The notes below the pieces were generated by a model. That model made no database searches and was not told the origin of the DNA. It saw only the letters and a program-made list of their open reading frames with translations. Below, in pieces: positions 46,372 through 56,139 of a stretch of 64,000 nt of DNA. Source of the DNA: DASZOC01 sp035550975 (GTDB taxonomy: Bacteria > Actinomycetota > CADDZG01 > WHSQ01); contig DASZOC010000041.1 of NCBI GenBank assembly GCA_035550975.1, positions 1 to 64,000 of the forward strand, read 5' to 3'. Numbering within the stretch: position 1 is the first letter of the stretch; each line of letters starts with the position of its first letter. The position numbers and the translations under genes were made by a program.

Positions 46372-48333
46372 TTGTCGCCGCGCTGGGGGGTCCTGCTCGC
46401 CGTCGCGCTCGTCGCGGGGCTGATCGGGGCTCCGATTCCTCGAGAAGCGGCCGCTCAGCCGAGCGCTCGCTGCAACCATCGCTCGTGGATCGCGGGCTCC
46501 GTCGACCTGTGCGGCGGCGTCCTTATCTATAGGGACTACGTCTACGACGACTACGGAGCCGACGAGGGCCGGCCCGGGGCCCAGAGCACCGCCCCCCTTT
46601 CGAACCCCGCCGGCGACAAGCGCTACGCCGAGGACGTCAACTCCGCCGACCTCGTCGACCTCTCGTTGCGAGTGGTTGGGGACCGTTTACACGTGACCTT
46701 CGAGCTGAATGCGCTCTACAACCCCGCCTCCACGGTCGCCGCGCTCGCGATCGACACCGACAACGACCGCTCCACCGGCGGAGGTGAATGGCGCGACCTC
46801 GCCGTCCGCAGCGAGGGGTGGGACGTGCTCGAGACGTTCGACGTCGGAGATCCGGCGACGAACGTGATCAAAGGACACATCCCGCTGCCGCCCGGCGATA
46901 GGTGGCGCCTGCAAGCGCTGACCGCGATCAAAGCCGGGCCGGTCATGAACGTCGCCTTCCGCGGGACGAACGAGGAGACGACGGTCGGGACGTGGTGGGA
47001 GGACAAGCAAGCTGCCGCGCTGCGAGAGGGAGACATCTCGCAGTTCGGCCACGTGGTCGATGTCGCCGACATGACCGCGGGCGTCACGCGACCCGCCCAG
47101 GAGACACCGGGTCTACACGAACGGGTCTACACCTCGCGCTACACCATGAAGCCGGGTGAAGGGATGAGCTACGAAGGACGCTTCGGTCGCCACGGTGACA
47201 CCGGCCGGACATGCGAGCAGGAGTTCCACTTCTTCGGTCGCTATCAGCCTTACGGCATCTACATCCCGGACAACGCCGGGCCGCACGGGATGCAGTTGGC
47301 GATGCATGGGTGCAGCGCGAACCACGCGAGCCTGATCGATCAACCGGGGATGCAGCAACGGCTCGGCGAAGAGGTCAACCGCATCATCGTTAATCCGCTC
47401 GGGCGCGGCCCCTACGGTTACTACTCGGACATCTCCGAGCGCGACGTGCTCGACGTCATGCGCGACGTGCACCGCAACTACGACGTCGACCGCGACCAGG
47501 TCTTCGCCGGTGGCTATTCGATGGGTGGCTACGGCGCCTACCGCATGGCGATGCTCTACCCGCACCGGTTCGCGGGGCTCATCAGCTGGGTGGGCTTCAC
47601 CGGCGACTGCCTCAACGGCCCGGCCCAACAGCGGAACTCGTGTCCGTCCGGCGCGATCGGCAACGTGATCAACTACGTGCCGAACCTGCGCCACGTCCCG
47701 TCGGCCATGCTGTACATGGGCCAGGACGAGCTCGTGCACATGTCGAGCTGGCACGAGATGAACGCGCGCTTCCTAAGAGAAGGCGGCCCGTATGCCTTCT
47801 ATAAGCATCCCGCCGGCGACCACTTCACCCTCGCCCTCGCCGACGACTGGTCGAAGGAAGCGCGTTATACGGCGGGTCGTACGCGCGTGCGCAACCCGGG
47901 TCGGGTCCGCTTCCGCACCCGTTCGTTCCTCGGTAACGAGCGCTACAACATCGCGCACGATCGCGCCTATTGGATCTCGAAGATCGAAGGGCGCAGGAAG
48001 ACCTTCATCGACATCAACGCGCGCTCGCGGGGATGCGGATGGGACCCACCGCGGACGCGCATCGTGACACGCGAAGGTCCCGACCCCGTTCCGTGGGTAG
48101 CCGAGATCCGGAAGATCGTCGGGCATAAGGACGCTCGGAGACGAGCGAAGCTGAGGATGAAGCTCGACAACGTCCGCCAGCTGCGGATCGACACCAAGCG
48201 GGCATGTCTCGCCGACAAGCGGATCGACTACTGGATCCAGACCGACGGCCCGGTGACGATCCGCTTCAGCGACGGCCGGCGCCTGCGCTTCGACAGCTTC
48301 GGTCGCTACAGCGGCGCCCTGAAGCGGAGGTAA
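46372..48333 (+). CDS. secreted esterase of PHB-depolymerase/feruloyl-esterase type with N-terminal beta domain
   Basis: This is a 653-residue exported protein (signal peptide about 1-28). An N-terminal beta-sandwich (about 50-240: LHVTFELNALYNPAS, TDNDRSTGGGEWRD) resembles glucodextranase-/CBM-like domains. An alpha/beta hydrolase domain follows: oxyanion LAMHGCSANHAS, nucleophile GGYSMGG (Ser383), and His in AGDHFTLALADDW. Residues 520-653 form another extracellular, basic domain. TTG start at 46372, with GGGAGGAA upstream. It probably acts on extracellular ester substrates. Confidence 0.85.
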   Translation: MSPRWGVLLAVALVAGLIGAPIPREAAAQPSARCNHRSWIAGSVDLCGGVLIYRDYVYDDYGADEGRPGAQSTAPLSNPAGDKRYAEDVNSADLVDLSLRVVGDRLHVTFELNALYNPASTVAALAIDTDNDRSTGGGEWRDLAVRSEGWDVLETFDVGDPATNVIKGHIPLPPGDRWRLQALTAIKAGPVMNVAFRGTNEETTVGTWWEDKQAAALREGDISQFGHVVDVADMTAGVTRPAQETPGLHERVYTSRYTMKPGEGMSYEGRFGRHGDTGRTCEQEFHFFGRYQPYGIYIPDNAGPHGMQLAMHGCSANHASLIDQPGMQQRLGEEVNRIIVNPLGRGPYGYYSDISERDVLDVMRDVHRNYDVDRDQVFAGGYSMGGYGAYRMAMLYPHRFAGLISWVGFTGDCLNGPAQQRNSCPSGAIGNVINYVPNLRHVPSAMLYMGQDELVHMSSWHEMNARFLREGGPYAFYKHPAGDHFTLALADDWSKEARYTAGRTRVRNPGRVRFRTRSFLGNERYNIAHDRAYWISKIEGRRKTFIDINARSRGCGWDPPRTRIVTREGPDPVPWVAEIRKIVGHKDARRRAKLRMKLDNVRQLRIDTKRACLADKRIDYWIQTDGPVTIRFSDGRRLRFDSFGRYSGALKRR

Positions 48334-48408
48334 GAGGGAAGAGTCCACCGACCGGGGTGGTTGGAAAGAAGACACTGTTCGTCGCCCGCGACTCCCCGAG
48401 GAAGATGC

Positions 48409-49080
48409 ATGGCATCCAAGACCCCAGACCTGTCGTGGCAGCCGTCATTGTTCGGCGCCGACGCGCCCGCCTTCGACGCCAGCTTCGCGCGCCTCGAGCG
48501 CATCCAGCTCGATCCGACCGCGTGGGTCGAATACGCGCCGGGATGGCTGGAGGGGTCGGACCTCGTCTTCGAGGAGATCCTCGAGAAGCGCAACTGGGGC
48601 CAGCGGTCGCGCAAGATGTACGACCAGAAGGTCGTCGAGCCGCGGCTCACGGCCCCGTGGAACCTTCGCTCGGGAGAGCCGCTCGAGCCCCCGATCCTCG
48701 AAGCCATACGTGTCGCCCTCTCCGACCGTTACGGCATCGTGTTCGACTCGGTCGGATTCAACCTCTACCGGGACGGCCGCGACTCCGTCGCATGGCACGG
48801 TGACCGCATCAAGAAAGAGATCGAGGACCCGATCGTGGTCCTGGTGTCACTTGGGTTCCCTCGCAAGTTCCTCCTTCGACCCGTTGAAGGGGGCCGCTCC
48901 AAGGCGTTCATGCTCGGCGCCGGCGACCTGCTCGTCACGGGCGGCAAGACGCAGAGGACGTGGCAACACAGCGTTCCGAAGGTCGCCCAGGCCGGGCCGC
49001 GCATCAGCCTCGCCTACCGCCACGGGATGGACCCGAACGCTTACAAGCACAAGCAGCTGGTCGAGCGCGACGAGTCGTAG
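48409..49080 (+). CDS. AlkB-like 2-oxoglutarate/Fe(II)-dependent dioxygenase
   Basis: This 223-residue protein is an AlkB-type dioxygenase. ATG 48409 (with GAGGAAG upstream) is preferred to earlier starts. Iron ligands are His130 and Asp132 in WHGDRI and His187 in WQHSVPK, with the 2-oxoglutarate Arg pair in RISLAYR (198, 204). YRDGRDSVAWHGD and FLLRP match AlkB. It would reverse alkyl damage on DNA/RNA bases by oxidative demethylation. The next gene (DUF2277) follows 18 bases later in the same direction. Confidence 0.93.
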   Translation: MASKTPDLSWQPSLFGADAPAFDASFARLERIQLDPTAWVEYAPGWLEGSDLVFEEILEKRNWGQRSRKMYDQKVVEPRLTAPWNLRSGEPLEPPILEAIRVALSDRYGIVFDSVGFNLYRDGRDSVAWHGDRIKKEIEDPIVVLVSLGFPRKFLLRPVEGGRSKAFMLGAGDLLVTGGKTQRTWQHSVPKVAQAGPRISLAYRHGMDPNAYKHKQLVERDES

Positions 49081-49098
49081 CGCTCTAGGCTTAGCCGC

Positions 49099-49305
49099 AT
49101 GTGCAGAAGCATCAAGACCCTGAGGACCGAGTCCGACGTCACCGACGAGGACGTGGCGGCCGCCGCGCTGCAATACGTGCGCAAGATCTCCGGCTACCGC
49201 AAGCCTTCGAAGATGAACGAGGCCGCGTTCGACCAAGCCGTCGAGGAGATAGCCGAGGCGACGAACAGACTGCTCGACCGGCTGGTCACGAGGGCTGCGA
49301 GCTAA
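49099..49305 (+). CDS. DUF2277-family small protein
   Basis: This is a 68-residue protein of the DUF2277 family, recognised by its MCRSIKTL start and RKISGYRKPSKMNEAAF core. It is predicted helical, with one Cys at position 2. The function is unknown. It follows the AlkB-like gene by 18 bases and may be co-transcribed with it. Confidence 0.93.
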   Translation: MCRSIKTLRTESDVTDEDVAAAALQYVRKISGYRKPSKMNEAAFDQAVEEIAEATNRLLDRLVTRAAS

Positions 49306-49333
49306 CCGAAAGCCCGCGGCCCCCGCAACCCCT

Positions 49334-50050
49334 CTAGATCGTCGGTGACCTCGGCGCGCCGGTGTTGCGCTGCTGCATCGCCATGCCCGAAACCGCGGCG
49401 AAGATCCCGAAGATGATGAACGGGATCAGCCCGATGAACGCGAACACGTCCACGAGGGTGAACGGCGCGAGGAAGCTGATGTAGGACGCGACACCGCCGA
49501 TGAAGAGCATCGTGGACCACCAGGCGGGGAACCCGCCCGTCTGTTGCAGCGAGATGGCGGTAGCGATCAGGTAGAGACCGAAGGTCAGTGCGACCGCCGC
49601 TGCAAGCGCGTTGTAGAGGTCGAACAGCGCACCGCCGACGGCGGGGGTGCCTTGGAACTCGTCTTTGGCCCCCAAGGTGAGCGCAAGCGCCGCACCACCC
49701 TGCACCGCTACGACCGCACCGGTCACGATGAAGGTGACGAGCGCAACCCTCGGCCACGACTCGGCCCCCGCCGTAGCGCGGTCGCGCAGGACCGAATAGA
49801 GCCCGAGGAACCACAACGGCGCAGTGATCAGGATCAGCAAGTTGACGATGCCGGTGATCTTGTGGAGGCCTTCGTTGTCCTGGAAGTACTTCATGACCTT
49901 CGGGGAAGCCTCGTCGAGAGCAGGAGGCGCCCCGCTCGAGAAGGTCAAGATGATCGATAGTGCGACCAGTACCGCGGTGACCAGTCCGAAGGTCCCCGCG
50001 ACCCTGCCGTAGTCGTTCAGGAATCCGGTGCGCGTAGCTGTCGTTACCAT
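49334..50050 (-). CDS. multi-pass membrane protein of unknown function
   Basis: This is a 238-residue protein. ATG 50050 has AAGGAGG upstream, which decides the start. Six membrane segments are visible: about 18-38, 63-84, 97-120, 138-160, 172-195 and 205-225. The sequence begins TTATRTGFLNDYGRVAGTFG and includes an amphipathic loop (DEASPKVMKYFQDN). Family unrecognised, perhaps DUF4386-like, with which the six-helix layout fits. It is a single gene on the minus strand between DUF2277 and the methyltransferase. Confidence 0.75.
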   Translation of the reverse strand: MVTTATRTGFLNDYGRVAGTFGLVTAVLVALSIILTFSSGAPPALDEASPKVMKYFQDNEGLHKITGIVNLLILITAPLWFLGLYSVLRDRATAGAESWPRVALVTFIVTGAVVAVQGGAALALTLGAKDEFQGTPAVGGALFDLYNALAAAVALTFGLYLIATAISLQQTGGFPAWWSTMLFIGGVASYISFLAPFTLVDVFAFIGLIPFIIFGIFAAVSGMAMQQRNTGAPRSPTI

Positions 50051-50088
50051 CGCCCCTCCTTCGCTATGACCCCGTCGTCGCCGAAATC

Positions 50089-51564
50089 TTATAGCGGAGC
50101 AAGCAAGTCGCCCAGGGGCCGCGTCCGGTTCTTGCCGGACGCGTAGTGACGTAGCCGCTCTTGGCCCTGCGGCGAGAGCATCTCGATCGCGTCGTGGAAC
50201 ACCCCGCCGCGCGACGCCCTCAAGGCGAGGTCGCCTGAGCTTCCCGGCGGAGGCAGATTCGTCGTCAGGAAGACGAGCGGGGACGCGGCCACGTTCGACG
50301 ACGCGATCACCGCCGCCTTCCCGAGCGCCTTCCACAAGGTGTCGGTCCGGCGCAGGCCCGGCCGCGCACTCGTGAACGCACCGGAGACGTCGAAGAACCA
50401 GCGGTGTCCCTTGGCATCGCTCGCGACGAAGTTGATCTCGACGCCGTTGCGGAGCCGGTAGTCGTCGACGATATCGGTGAAGCCGCAGTCCTCCAGCACC
50501 GCGCGCGCGATCTCTTTCGCTCGCCGCCCCTCTCTGACGGCGCGCGACTGTGAGTCCTCGCCCGGTTCGGCCGGACCCGGCCGCGCGGGCAACACGACGC
50601 GGGCTCGCTGGTCTCCCGGCGCCGCGCGGCGCGCCAGCTCGGCGCGGACCCGCTCGCGTGCAACCGCGACGTAGCGCTCCTCGGTGTCGTAGCCGACGAA
50701 GCTACGCTCCGAACGAGTAGCTGCCACCGCGGTCGACCCCGACCCGATGAACGGATCCAGCACCACGTCGCCGCGATAGGTGTAGAGCTCGATCAGCCGC
50801 AAGGGCAGCTCGACGGGGAACGGCGCGGGATGGTTGACGCGCGTGGCGCTCTCCGGCGGCAGCTCCCACACGTCGGTCGTCGCGTCCATGAAATCGTCTT
50901 TGAAGATCGAGACCTCGGACGGAAGCCCTTGCTTCGCGCGCTGGAGGCGCGACAGCGCGCGGTCGAAGCGGCCTTTGCTGGCCACGACGACTCGCTCGGT
51001 GAGGTCGCGCAACACCGGGTTCGCCGCGCTCTGGAACGAGCCCCACGCCGTCGAGCCACTCGCTCCTTGGCCTTTGACCCACACGATCTCACCGCGCAGC
51101 AACAGCTTGAGGTCGTCCTGCAGGATCGTGATCACGTCCGCGGCCAGGCTCCGGTACGGGCGCCGGCCCAGGTTCGCCACGTTGACCGCGATGCGGCCGC
51201 CGGGCTCGAGCTTGCGCACGCACTCGGCGAAGACCTCGGTCAGCATCGCCAGGTAATCGCGGTAGCTGGCGGGGATGTGCCCCTCGCCCAGCGCGGTCTC
51301 GTAGTCCTTGCCCGCGAAATAAGGCGGTGACGTGACCACCAGCGCGACGGACGAATCGAGCACCTCGGGCATGTGACGGGCGTCGCCGACGTGGATCCGG
51401 TCGAGAGCATCCGGCGGGTTCACCGCGATCACCTCGTCGTTGGAGATGTGCGGGGCGGTGAAGCGGTCGTAGAAAGCCGTCGAGTCGTGGCTCTCCCGGC
51501 GTCCGACGCCGAAAGAGGAGGTCGATGTCGGCTTGCGCCGGGGGGCCGGATCGCTGTCGCTCAT
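50089..51564 (-). CDS. site-specific DNA methyltransferase with nuclease-like C-terminal domain
   Basis: This is a 491-residue protein. The beta-class order is visible: motif IV TSPPY (residues 78-82) precedes motif I DPFIGSGST (270-278); SPPY suggests N4-cytosine or N6-adenine methylation. The domain spans about 40-310. A linker leads to a second domain (about 345-491) with GVEINFVASDAKGHRWFFDVSGAF, which looks like a PD-(D/E)XK-type core (Glu, then D-x-S where D/E-x-K is usual), so catalysis is doubtful. Two ATGs (51564, 51573) are possible. Divergent from uvrD2. Confidence 0.85.
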   Translation of the reverse strand: MSDSDPAPRRKPTSTSSFGVGRRESHDSTAFYDRFTAPHISNDEVIAVNPPDALDRIHVGDARHMPEVLDSSVALVVTSPPYFAGKDYETALGEGHIPASYRDYLAMLTEVFAECVRKLEPGGRIAVNVANLGRRPYRSLAADVITILQDDLKLLLRGEIVWVKGQGASGSTAWGSFQSAANPVLRDLTERVVVASKGRFDRALSRLQRAKQGLPSEVSIFKDDFMDATTDVWELPPESATRVNHPAPFPVELPLRLIELYTYRGDVVLDPFIGSGSTAVAATRSERSFVGYDTEERYVAVARERVRAELARRAAPGDQRARVVLPARPGPAEPGEDSQSRAVREGRRAKEIARAVLEDCGFTDIVDDYRLRNGVEINFVASDAKGHRWFFDVSGAFTSARPGLRRTDTLWKALGKAAVIASSNVAASPLVFLTTNLPPPGSSGDLALRASRGGVFHDAIEMLSPQGQERLRHYASGKNRTRPLGDLLAPL

Positions 51565-51658
51565 CGAGCCCATCCTAGGTTCCGGGCCTCGGGACGTCCC
51601 GGGTCCGCCTGGTCGCGGGTCCGCCGTCGTGTCGCAGGGGGCGCATAGGGTCGGGGGG

Positions 51659-53752
51659 ATGACACCCGAGGCGATCTTCGAGGGGCTGAACCCCGAGCAA
51701 CGGCGCGGGGTCGAGGCCGTGGCCGGGCCCGTGTGCATCCTCGCGGGGGCCGGGTCGGGCAAGACGACAACGATCACCAGGCGGATCGCGAACCAGGTGG
51801 CGACGGGGGCCTTCGACGTCAACTCGATCCTGGCGCTGACGTTCACCGACCGCGCCGCGGGCGAGATGCGCTCCCGCCTCGAGGTCCTAGGCATCCCCAA
51901 CGTGCGCGCGCGGACCTTCCATTCCGCGGCCCTCGCGCAACTGCGCCACTTCTCGCGCGAAGAGCTCGGACAGATCCTGCCGTCGAAGGTCGTGCCGTTG
52001 CGCCAGATCGCGAACACGCTGCCGAAGCCGTACCGGTTCCGCCCGGCCGCTGATCTCGCGACCGAGGTCGAGTGGGCGAAGAACCGCCGCATCACGCCGG
52101 ACGCGTATCGGGACTCGCTGGGTGACCACGAGCCACCGATCCCCGAAGACCTGATGGCGCGGGTGTTCTCCCGTTACGAAGACGGCAAGCGTCAACGCAA
52201 CCTGATGGATTTCGAGGACCTGCTCGAGCTGACGATCCGGCTGTTCGATACCGAACCGTGGGTGCAAGAGGAGTTCTCCGCCCGCTACCGCGCCTTCACC
52301 GTCGACGAGTACCAGGACGTGAACCTGCTGCAGGAGACGCTGTTGCGGGCGTGGGTGGGCGAGGGCGACAACCTCTGCGTCGTCGGCGACGACTATCAGT
52401 CGATCTACGGCTTCACGGGAGCATCGGCCGAATACCTGCTCGACATGCCGCAACGCTTCGCCGGAACGAAGGTCATCCGGCTCGAGACCAACTACCGGTC
52501 GACGCCCCAGGTGCTCGCGCTCGCGAACCGGTTGGTCCCGAACCTCGGGGGGGCCGAGAAGGTCCTGGTCGCGGCGCTGCCCGCAGGGCCCGAGCCGTCA
52601 CTACGCCAGTTCTCGACCCCCGCGGGCGAGCTGCAGTCGATCGTGACAAAGATCGCCGAGCTACACACCTCCGGCGTCGCGTACGAACAGATGGCGATCC
52701 TCTATCGGGTGAACTTCCGCTCCGAGGACTACGAAGAGGTGCTCGCCGCCGAGGCGATCCCCTACCAGGTCGCCGACGGCGCGTTCCTCACCCGTGCGAC
52801 GGGGCGGCAGATGCTCAGCGCACTCAAGCGTTCGAAGACGAGCGACGTCGCCGCCGAGGTGCGGAAGATCGCGGTGCGGGCAGGGTACGTGACCGACCCG
52901 GGCGACGACCTCGGCGAGCAGGAGATCACGCGCCAGAACGACCTCGCGCGCTTCGTCGCGCTGGCCGAAGAGTTCGACGACGGTGAGCGGACCGCGGCCG
53001 ACTTCGTCGCCGATATCGAGCAGCGCTTCGGCGGTGGTGGTCAGGGCCGCGGCGTGAACCTTCTGACGCTGCACCGGGCGAAAGGACTCGAGTTCGACGC
53101 CGTCTTCCTCCCGCGTGTCGAAGAGCACGAGCTCCCGTTCCGTCGCTCCCGCACCGAAGCCGCGATCGCGGAAGAACGCCGCTTGTTCTACGTGGGCCTC
53201 ACCCGTGCCAAGACCCACCTTGCGGTGAGCTGGGTGCAGGACGGCAAACGCAAGGCGAGCAAGTTCATCCGCGAGCTCCAGGGCGACAAGCCGCTGCGCA
53301 CCGGCAAGTCCGGCCTCGCCGCCCGCATACCCGAGCGGGACGCGATCCCCGCCGAGGTCGGGCTCTTCGTCGAGCTCACCGGCGGATTCTGCGGCACCGT
53401 CATCGAGGTCGACGCGCACGAGGCGACGATCGAGCTCGAGGGCGGCACGCAGATCGGCGTCGCCTTCGGGGAACCCGTGACGTCGTTGGGCAAGACGTTG
53501 CCACTCGCGCCACCGGCGACGGAGTCGGACCGCCTTGTGAAGGCGCTGAAGGCGTGGCGGCTACAGCGCGCCAAGACCGACGAGGTCCCCGCGTACGTCG
53601 TCTTCCACGACTCCACCCTGCAGGAGATCGCCGCGACGCGGCCACGCGATCTCGACGAGCTCGGTGCCATCAGCGGGATCGGACCGTCGAAGCTCGACCG
53701 CTATGGCACCGAGGTGCTCGCGCTACTCAAAGACGACCTCGTCAGCAACTGA
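51659..53752 (+). CDS. uvrD2: UvrD2-like SF1 DNA helicase with HRDC domain
   Basis: This 697-residue 3'-5' helicase starts at ATG 51659. It has Walker A GAGSGKT (30-36), TVDEYQDVNLLQ, the helicase motif LTLHRAKGLEFDAVF and YVGLTRAKTHLAVSW. A beta-rich Tudor-like stretch (about 565-600: FVELTGGFCGTVIEVDAH) and an HRDC domain close the protein (about 620-697, ending GISGIGPSKLDRYGTEVL-like). HRDC marks UvrD2, but the Cys-rich motif between helicase and HRDC in the mycobacterial enzyme is not seen. Its stop overlaps the EamA start (TGATG). Confidence 0.93.
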   Translation: MTPEAIFEGLNPEQRRGVEAVAGPVCILAGAGSGKTTTITRRIANQVATGAFDVNSILALTFTDRAAGEMRSRLEVLGIPNVRARTFHSAALAQLRHFSREELGQILPSKVVPLRQIANTLPKPYRFRPAADLATEVEWAKNRRITPDAYRDSLGDHEPPIPEDLMARVFSRYEDGKRQRNLMDFEDLLELTIRLFDTEPWVQEEFSARYRAFTVDEYQDVNLLQETLLRAWVGEGDNLCVVGDDYQSIYGFTGASAEYLLDMPQRFAGTKVIRLETNYRSTPQVLALANRLVPNLGGAEKVLVAALPAGPEPSLRQFSTPAGELQSIVTKIAELHTSGVAYEQMAILYRVNFRSEDYEEVLAAEAIPYQVADGAFLTRATGRQMLSALKRSKTSDVAAEVRKIAVRAGYVTDPGDDLGEQEITRQNDLARFVALAEEFDDGERTAADFVADIEQRFGGGGQGRGVNLLTLHRAKGLEFDAVFLPRVEEHELPFRRSRTEAAIAEERRLFYVGLTRAKTHLAVSWVQDGKRKASKFIRELQGDKPLRTGKSGLAARIPERDAIPAEVGLFVELTGGFCGTVIEVDAHEATIELEGGTQIGVAFGEPVTSLGKTLPLAPPATESDRLVKALKAWRLQRAKTDEVPAYVVFHDSTLQEIAATRPRDLDELGAISGIGPSKLDRYGTEVLALLKDDLVSN

Positions 53753-54669
53753 TGTCGGCACAGGCGCCGGTGGCCACGCGCCTCAGCGCGTTCTCGGCCC
53801 GCGACTGGCTGCTGCTCGCGACGGCGGCGCTGATGTGGGGATCGTCGTTCGTGTGGATGGAGGTGGCGCTCGAACACCTCGCGCCCGGCTTCATCGCGTT
53901 CGTGCGCATCCTGTTCGGGATCGCGACCCTCGCACTGTTCCCGCAGGCACGCAGGAAGGTGGAGCGCGGCGACGCGTCGAAGGTGGTCGCGCTGGGATTC
54001 CTGTGGATGGGGATCCCGTTCCTGTTGTTTCCGATCGCACAGCAATGGATCGACTCGTCGCTCGCGGGGATGATCAACGGCGGTGTCCCGATCTTCGCTG
54101 CCGCCACCGCGGCGCTGATGATGCGGCGCACGCCGCCGCCGATGACTCTGGTCGGGATCGGCGTCGGCTTCGTCGGGACCGTTGCGATCGGTTTGCCTGC
54201 GGTACGGGACGCGGAGGCAACGCGGCTCGGAGTCGCCCTGGTGTTGCTCGCGACGCTGATGTACGGCATCTCGTTGAACATCGCGGCCCCCTTGCAACGC
54301 AAGTACGGCGCGCTGCCGGTGCTGCTGCGGGTCCAGCTCGTCGCCGCGGGCGTGACGCTGGTGCCGGGCATCGTCGGACTCGCCGGCTCCGACATGGACC
54401 TCCTGAGCCTCGCCGCGGTCGTGCCCCTGGGATGTTTCGGCAGCGCGCTCGCGTTCGTGGCGATGACGACACTCGTGGGTCGTGTGGGGGCCGCGCGCGG
54501 GTCGGTGACGATCTACTTCGTACCCATAGTCGCCATCACGATGGGGGTCGTGTTCCGCAACGAGAGCGTCGCTCTCCTGTCTCTGCTCGGCACCGCCTTG
54601 GTGCTGCTGGGCGCGTTCCTCACGAGCCGCAGCCAGACGATCCGCGGTGGAGGGAACGGCCAGGACTAG
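53752..54669 (+). CDS. EamA/DMT-family transporter
   Basis: This 305-residue integral membrane protein has ten predicted helices in two EamA halves (about 20-145 and 165-295). The first begins LLLATAALMWGSSFVWMEVAL; the second includes GVALVLLATLMYGISLNIAAPL. The drug/metabolite transporter family exports metabolites or amino acids; the substrate is unknown. ATG 53752 overlaps the uvrD2 stop, so translation is coupled. Confidence 0.93.
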   Translation: MSAQAPVATRLSAFSARDWLLLATAALMWGSSFVWMEVALEHLAPGFIAFVRILFGIATLALFPQARRKVERGDASKVVALGFLWMGIPFLLFPIAQQWIDSSLAGMINGGVPIFAAATAALMMRRTPPPMTLVGIGVGFVGTVAIGLPAVRDAEATRLGVALVLLATLMYGISLNIAAPLQRKYGALPVLLRVQLVAAGVTLVPGIVGLAGSDMDLLSLAAVVPLGCFGSALAFVAMTTLVGRVGAARGSVTIYFVPIVAITMGVVFRNESVALLSLLGTALVLLGAFLTSRSQTIRGGGNGQD

Positions 54670-54758
54670 TCACTGTGGACTAGCCGCGGGCTTCAGAAAA
54701 CGACGCAACGTGACGAAAAGTAGATAGAGCAACTACGAGCGAAAGGCTCAGCCAGCTC

Positions 54759-56108
54759 GTGAGTGATGGTGGACGTGGCAGACGCGATCGCGTACTCGTC
54801 GTCGACGACGACGATGAGATCCGCCGCCTCGTCGGGCTCTGCCTCGAGGCTGCCGGCTTCGATGTCATCGAGGCTTACGACGGTGACGAAGCCCTGGATG
54901 CGGTCGTCAACGAAGCTCCCGACGTCGTCGTTCTCGACGTCATGATGCCGCGCCTCGATGGCATGGAGGTGTGCCGCCGGATACGGGCGAATCTCGAGAC
55001 GAGAGCGATCAGTGTCGTCCTTCTCAGCGCTCGGACGAGCTCTACCGACAAGATGGCCGGCTTCCGCGCCGGCGCGGACGACTACATGACCAAACCGTTC
55101 GACCCCGAAGAGCTCGTCGAACGCGTCAAGGCGACCCTTGGGCGCAGCCGTCAGATGACGTCGTTGAATCCGCTGACCGGCCTGCCGGGCAACCTCGACA
55201 TCGAGCAGAAGCTCGTAGAAGCCATAGAGGGCGGCTCCAACTTCGCCTTGATGCACGTGGACATAGACAATTTCAAAGCTTTCAACGACTACTACGGTGT
55301 TCTACGCGGCGACCAGGCGATCAAATTGTTGTCGCGTTGCATCTTCCAGGCCTTCGACGAGAGCGAGACCCAGGACTCCTTCGTCGGGCACGTCGGGGGC
55401 GACGACTTCGTGGTCATCGTCGAGGCCGACGGCGCGGCCCTCATCGCGCAGCGCATCATCGATCTGTGGGATCGGTGGGTGCCCACCCTCTACGAGATCG
55501 AGGACGCGGAGCGGGGCTACATCAAGATCGCAGACCGCCAGAAACGCACCCACAAGTTCCCCGCCATGACCTTGTCGATAGGCATCGCCACGAACCTGTT
55601 GACGGCATTCGATAGCCATATCCATGCCGCGGATGTCGCCTCGGAGATGAAACATGTCGCGAAGCGGGACCCGCAATCGTCGTTCGCGGTCGACCGCCGG
55701 GGCTCGGGAGCCGACAGATCGCGCCCTCCCGACCCGCGCACCGTCCTGATCGTCGACGACGACCCCGACACCCGTGAGGTGCTTCGCTTGCACTGCGAGT
55801 TCCTCGGGTTCCACGTCGTGGGGGAAGCGGCGAACGGTCTCGAGGCGATCGAGCTGGCCGAGCAACATCAGCCGTCCTTCGTGATCCTCGACCAGCGCAT
55901 GCCGATGCTGGAGGGGCCCGAGACGGCGGCTCGACTCCGCCTCGTCGTGCCGGACGTGACCATCATCGCGTTCACCGCGTTCGCCCACGAGAAGCCACCG
56001 TGGGCCGACGAGTTCCTCGGCAAGAACGACGTCGCCGAGCTGACGCCGTTCTTGGACAAGGTCCTCGGCCGCGAGGATGCCTCGACCTCCCAGGCCCCCG
56101 AGGGCTAA
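54759..56108 (+). CDS. REC-GGDEF-REC regulator (probable diguanylate cyclase)
   Basis: This is a 449-residue cytosolic regulator. Receiver 1 (about 10-125) has VLVVDDDDE and phospho-acceptor Asp60 in VVVLDVMMP, with Lys112 in MTKPF. The cyclase domain (about 135-305) has NPLTGLPGN, VDIDNFKAFNDYYG and the signature GGDDF (213-217) in place of GGDEF, a change that can retain activity. Receiver 2 (about 327-440) has IVDDDPDT and Asp378 in FVILDQRMP, ending PPWADEFLGKND like the stand-alone receiver at 15394. It probably makes or senses c-di-GMP. No kinase is nearby. Confidence 0.9.
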   Translation: MSDGGRGRRDRVLVVDDDDEIRRLVGLCLEAAGFDVIEAYDGDEALDAVVNEAPDVVVLDVMMPRLDGMEVCRRIRANLETRAISVVLLSARTSSTDKMAGFRAGADDYMTKPFDPEELVERVKATLGRSRQMTSLNPLTGLPGNLDIEQKLVEAIEGGSNFALMHVDIDNFKAFNDYYGVLRGDQAIKLLSRCIFQAFDESETQDSFVGHVGGDDFVVIVEADGAALIAQRIIDLWDRWVPTLYEIEDAERGYIKIADRQKRTHKFPAMTLSIGIATNLLTAFDSHIHAADVASEMKHVAKRDPQSSFAVDRRGSGADRSRPPDPRTVLIVDDDPDTREVLRLHCEFLGFHVVGEAANGLEAIELAEQHQPSFVILDQRMPMLEGPETAARLRLVVPDVTIIAFTAFAHEKPPWADEFLGKNDVAELTPFLDKVLGREDASTSQAPEG

Positions 56109-56139
56109 CCGCTCGCGAGATCCCGACGCGCCCACGCCG

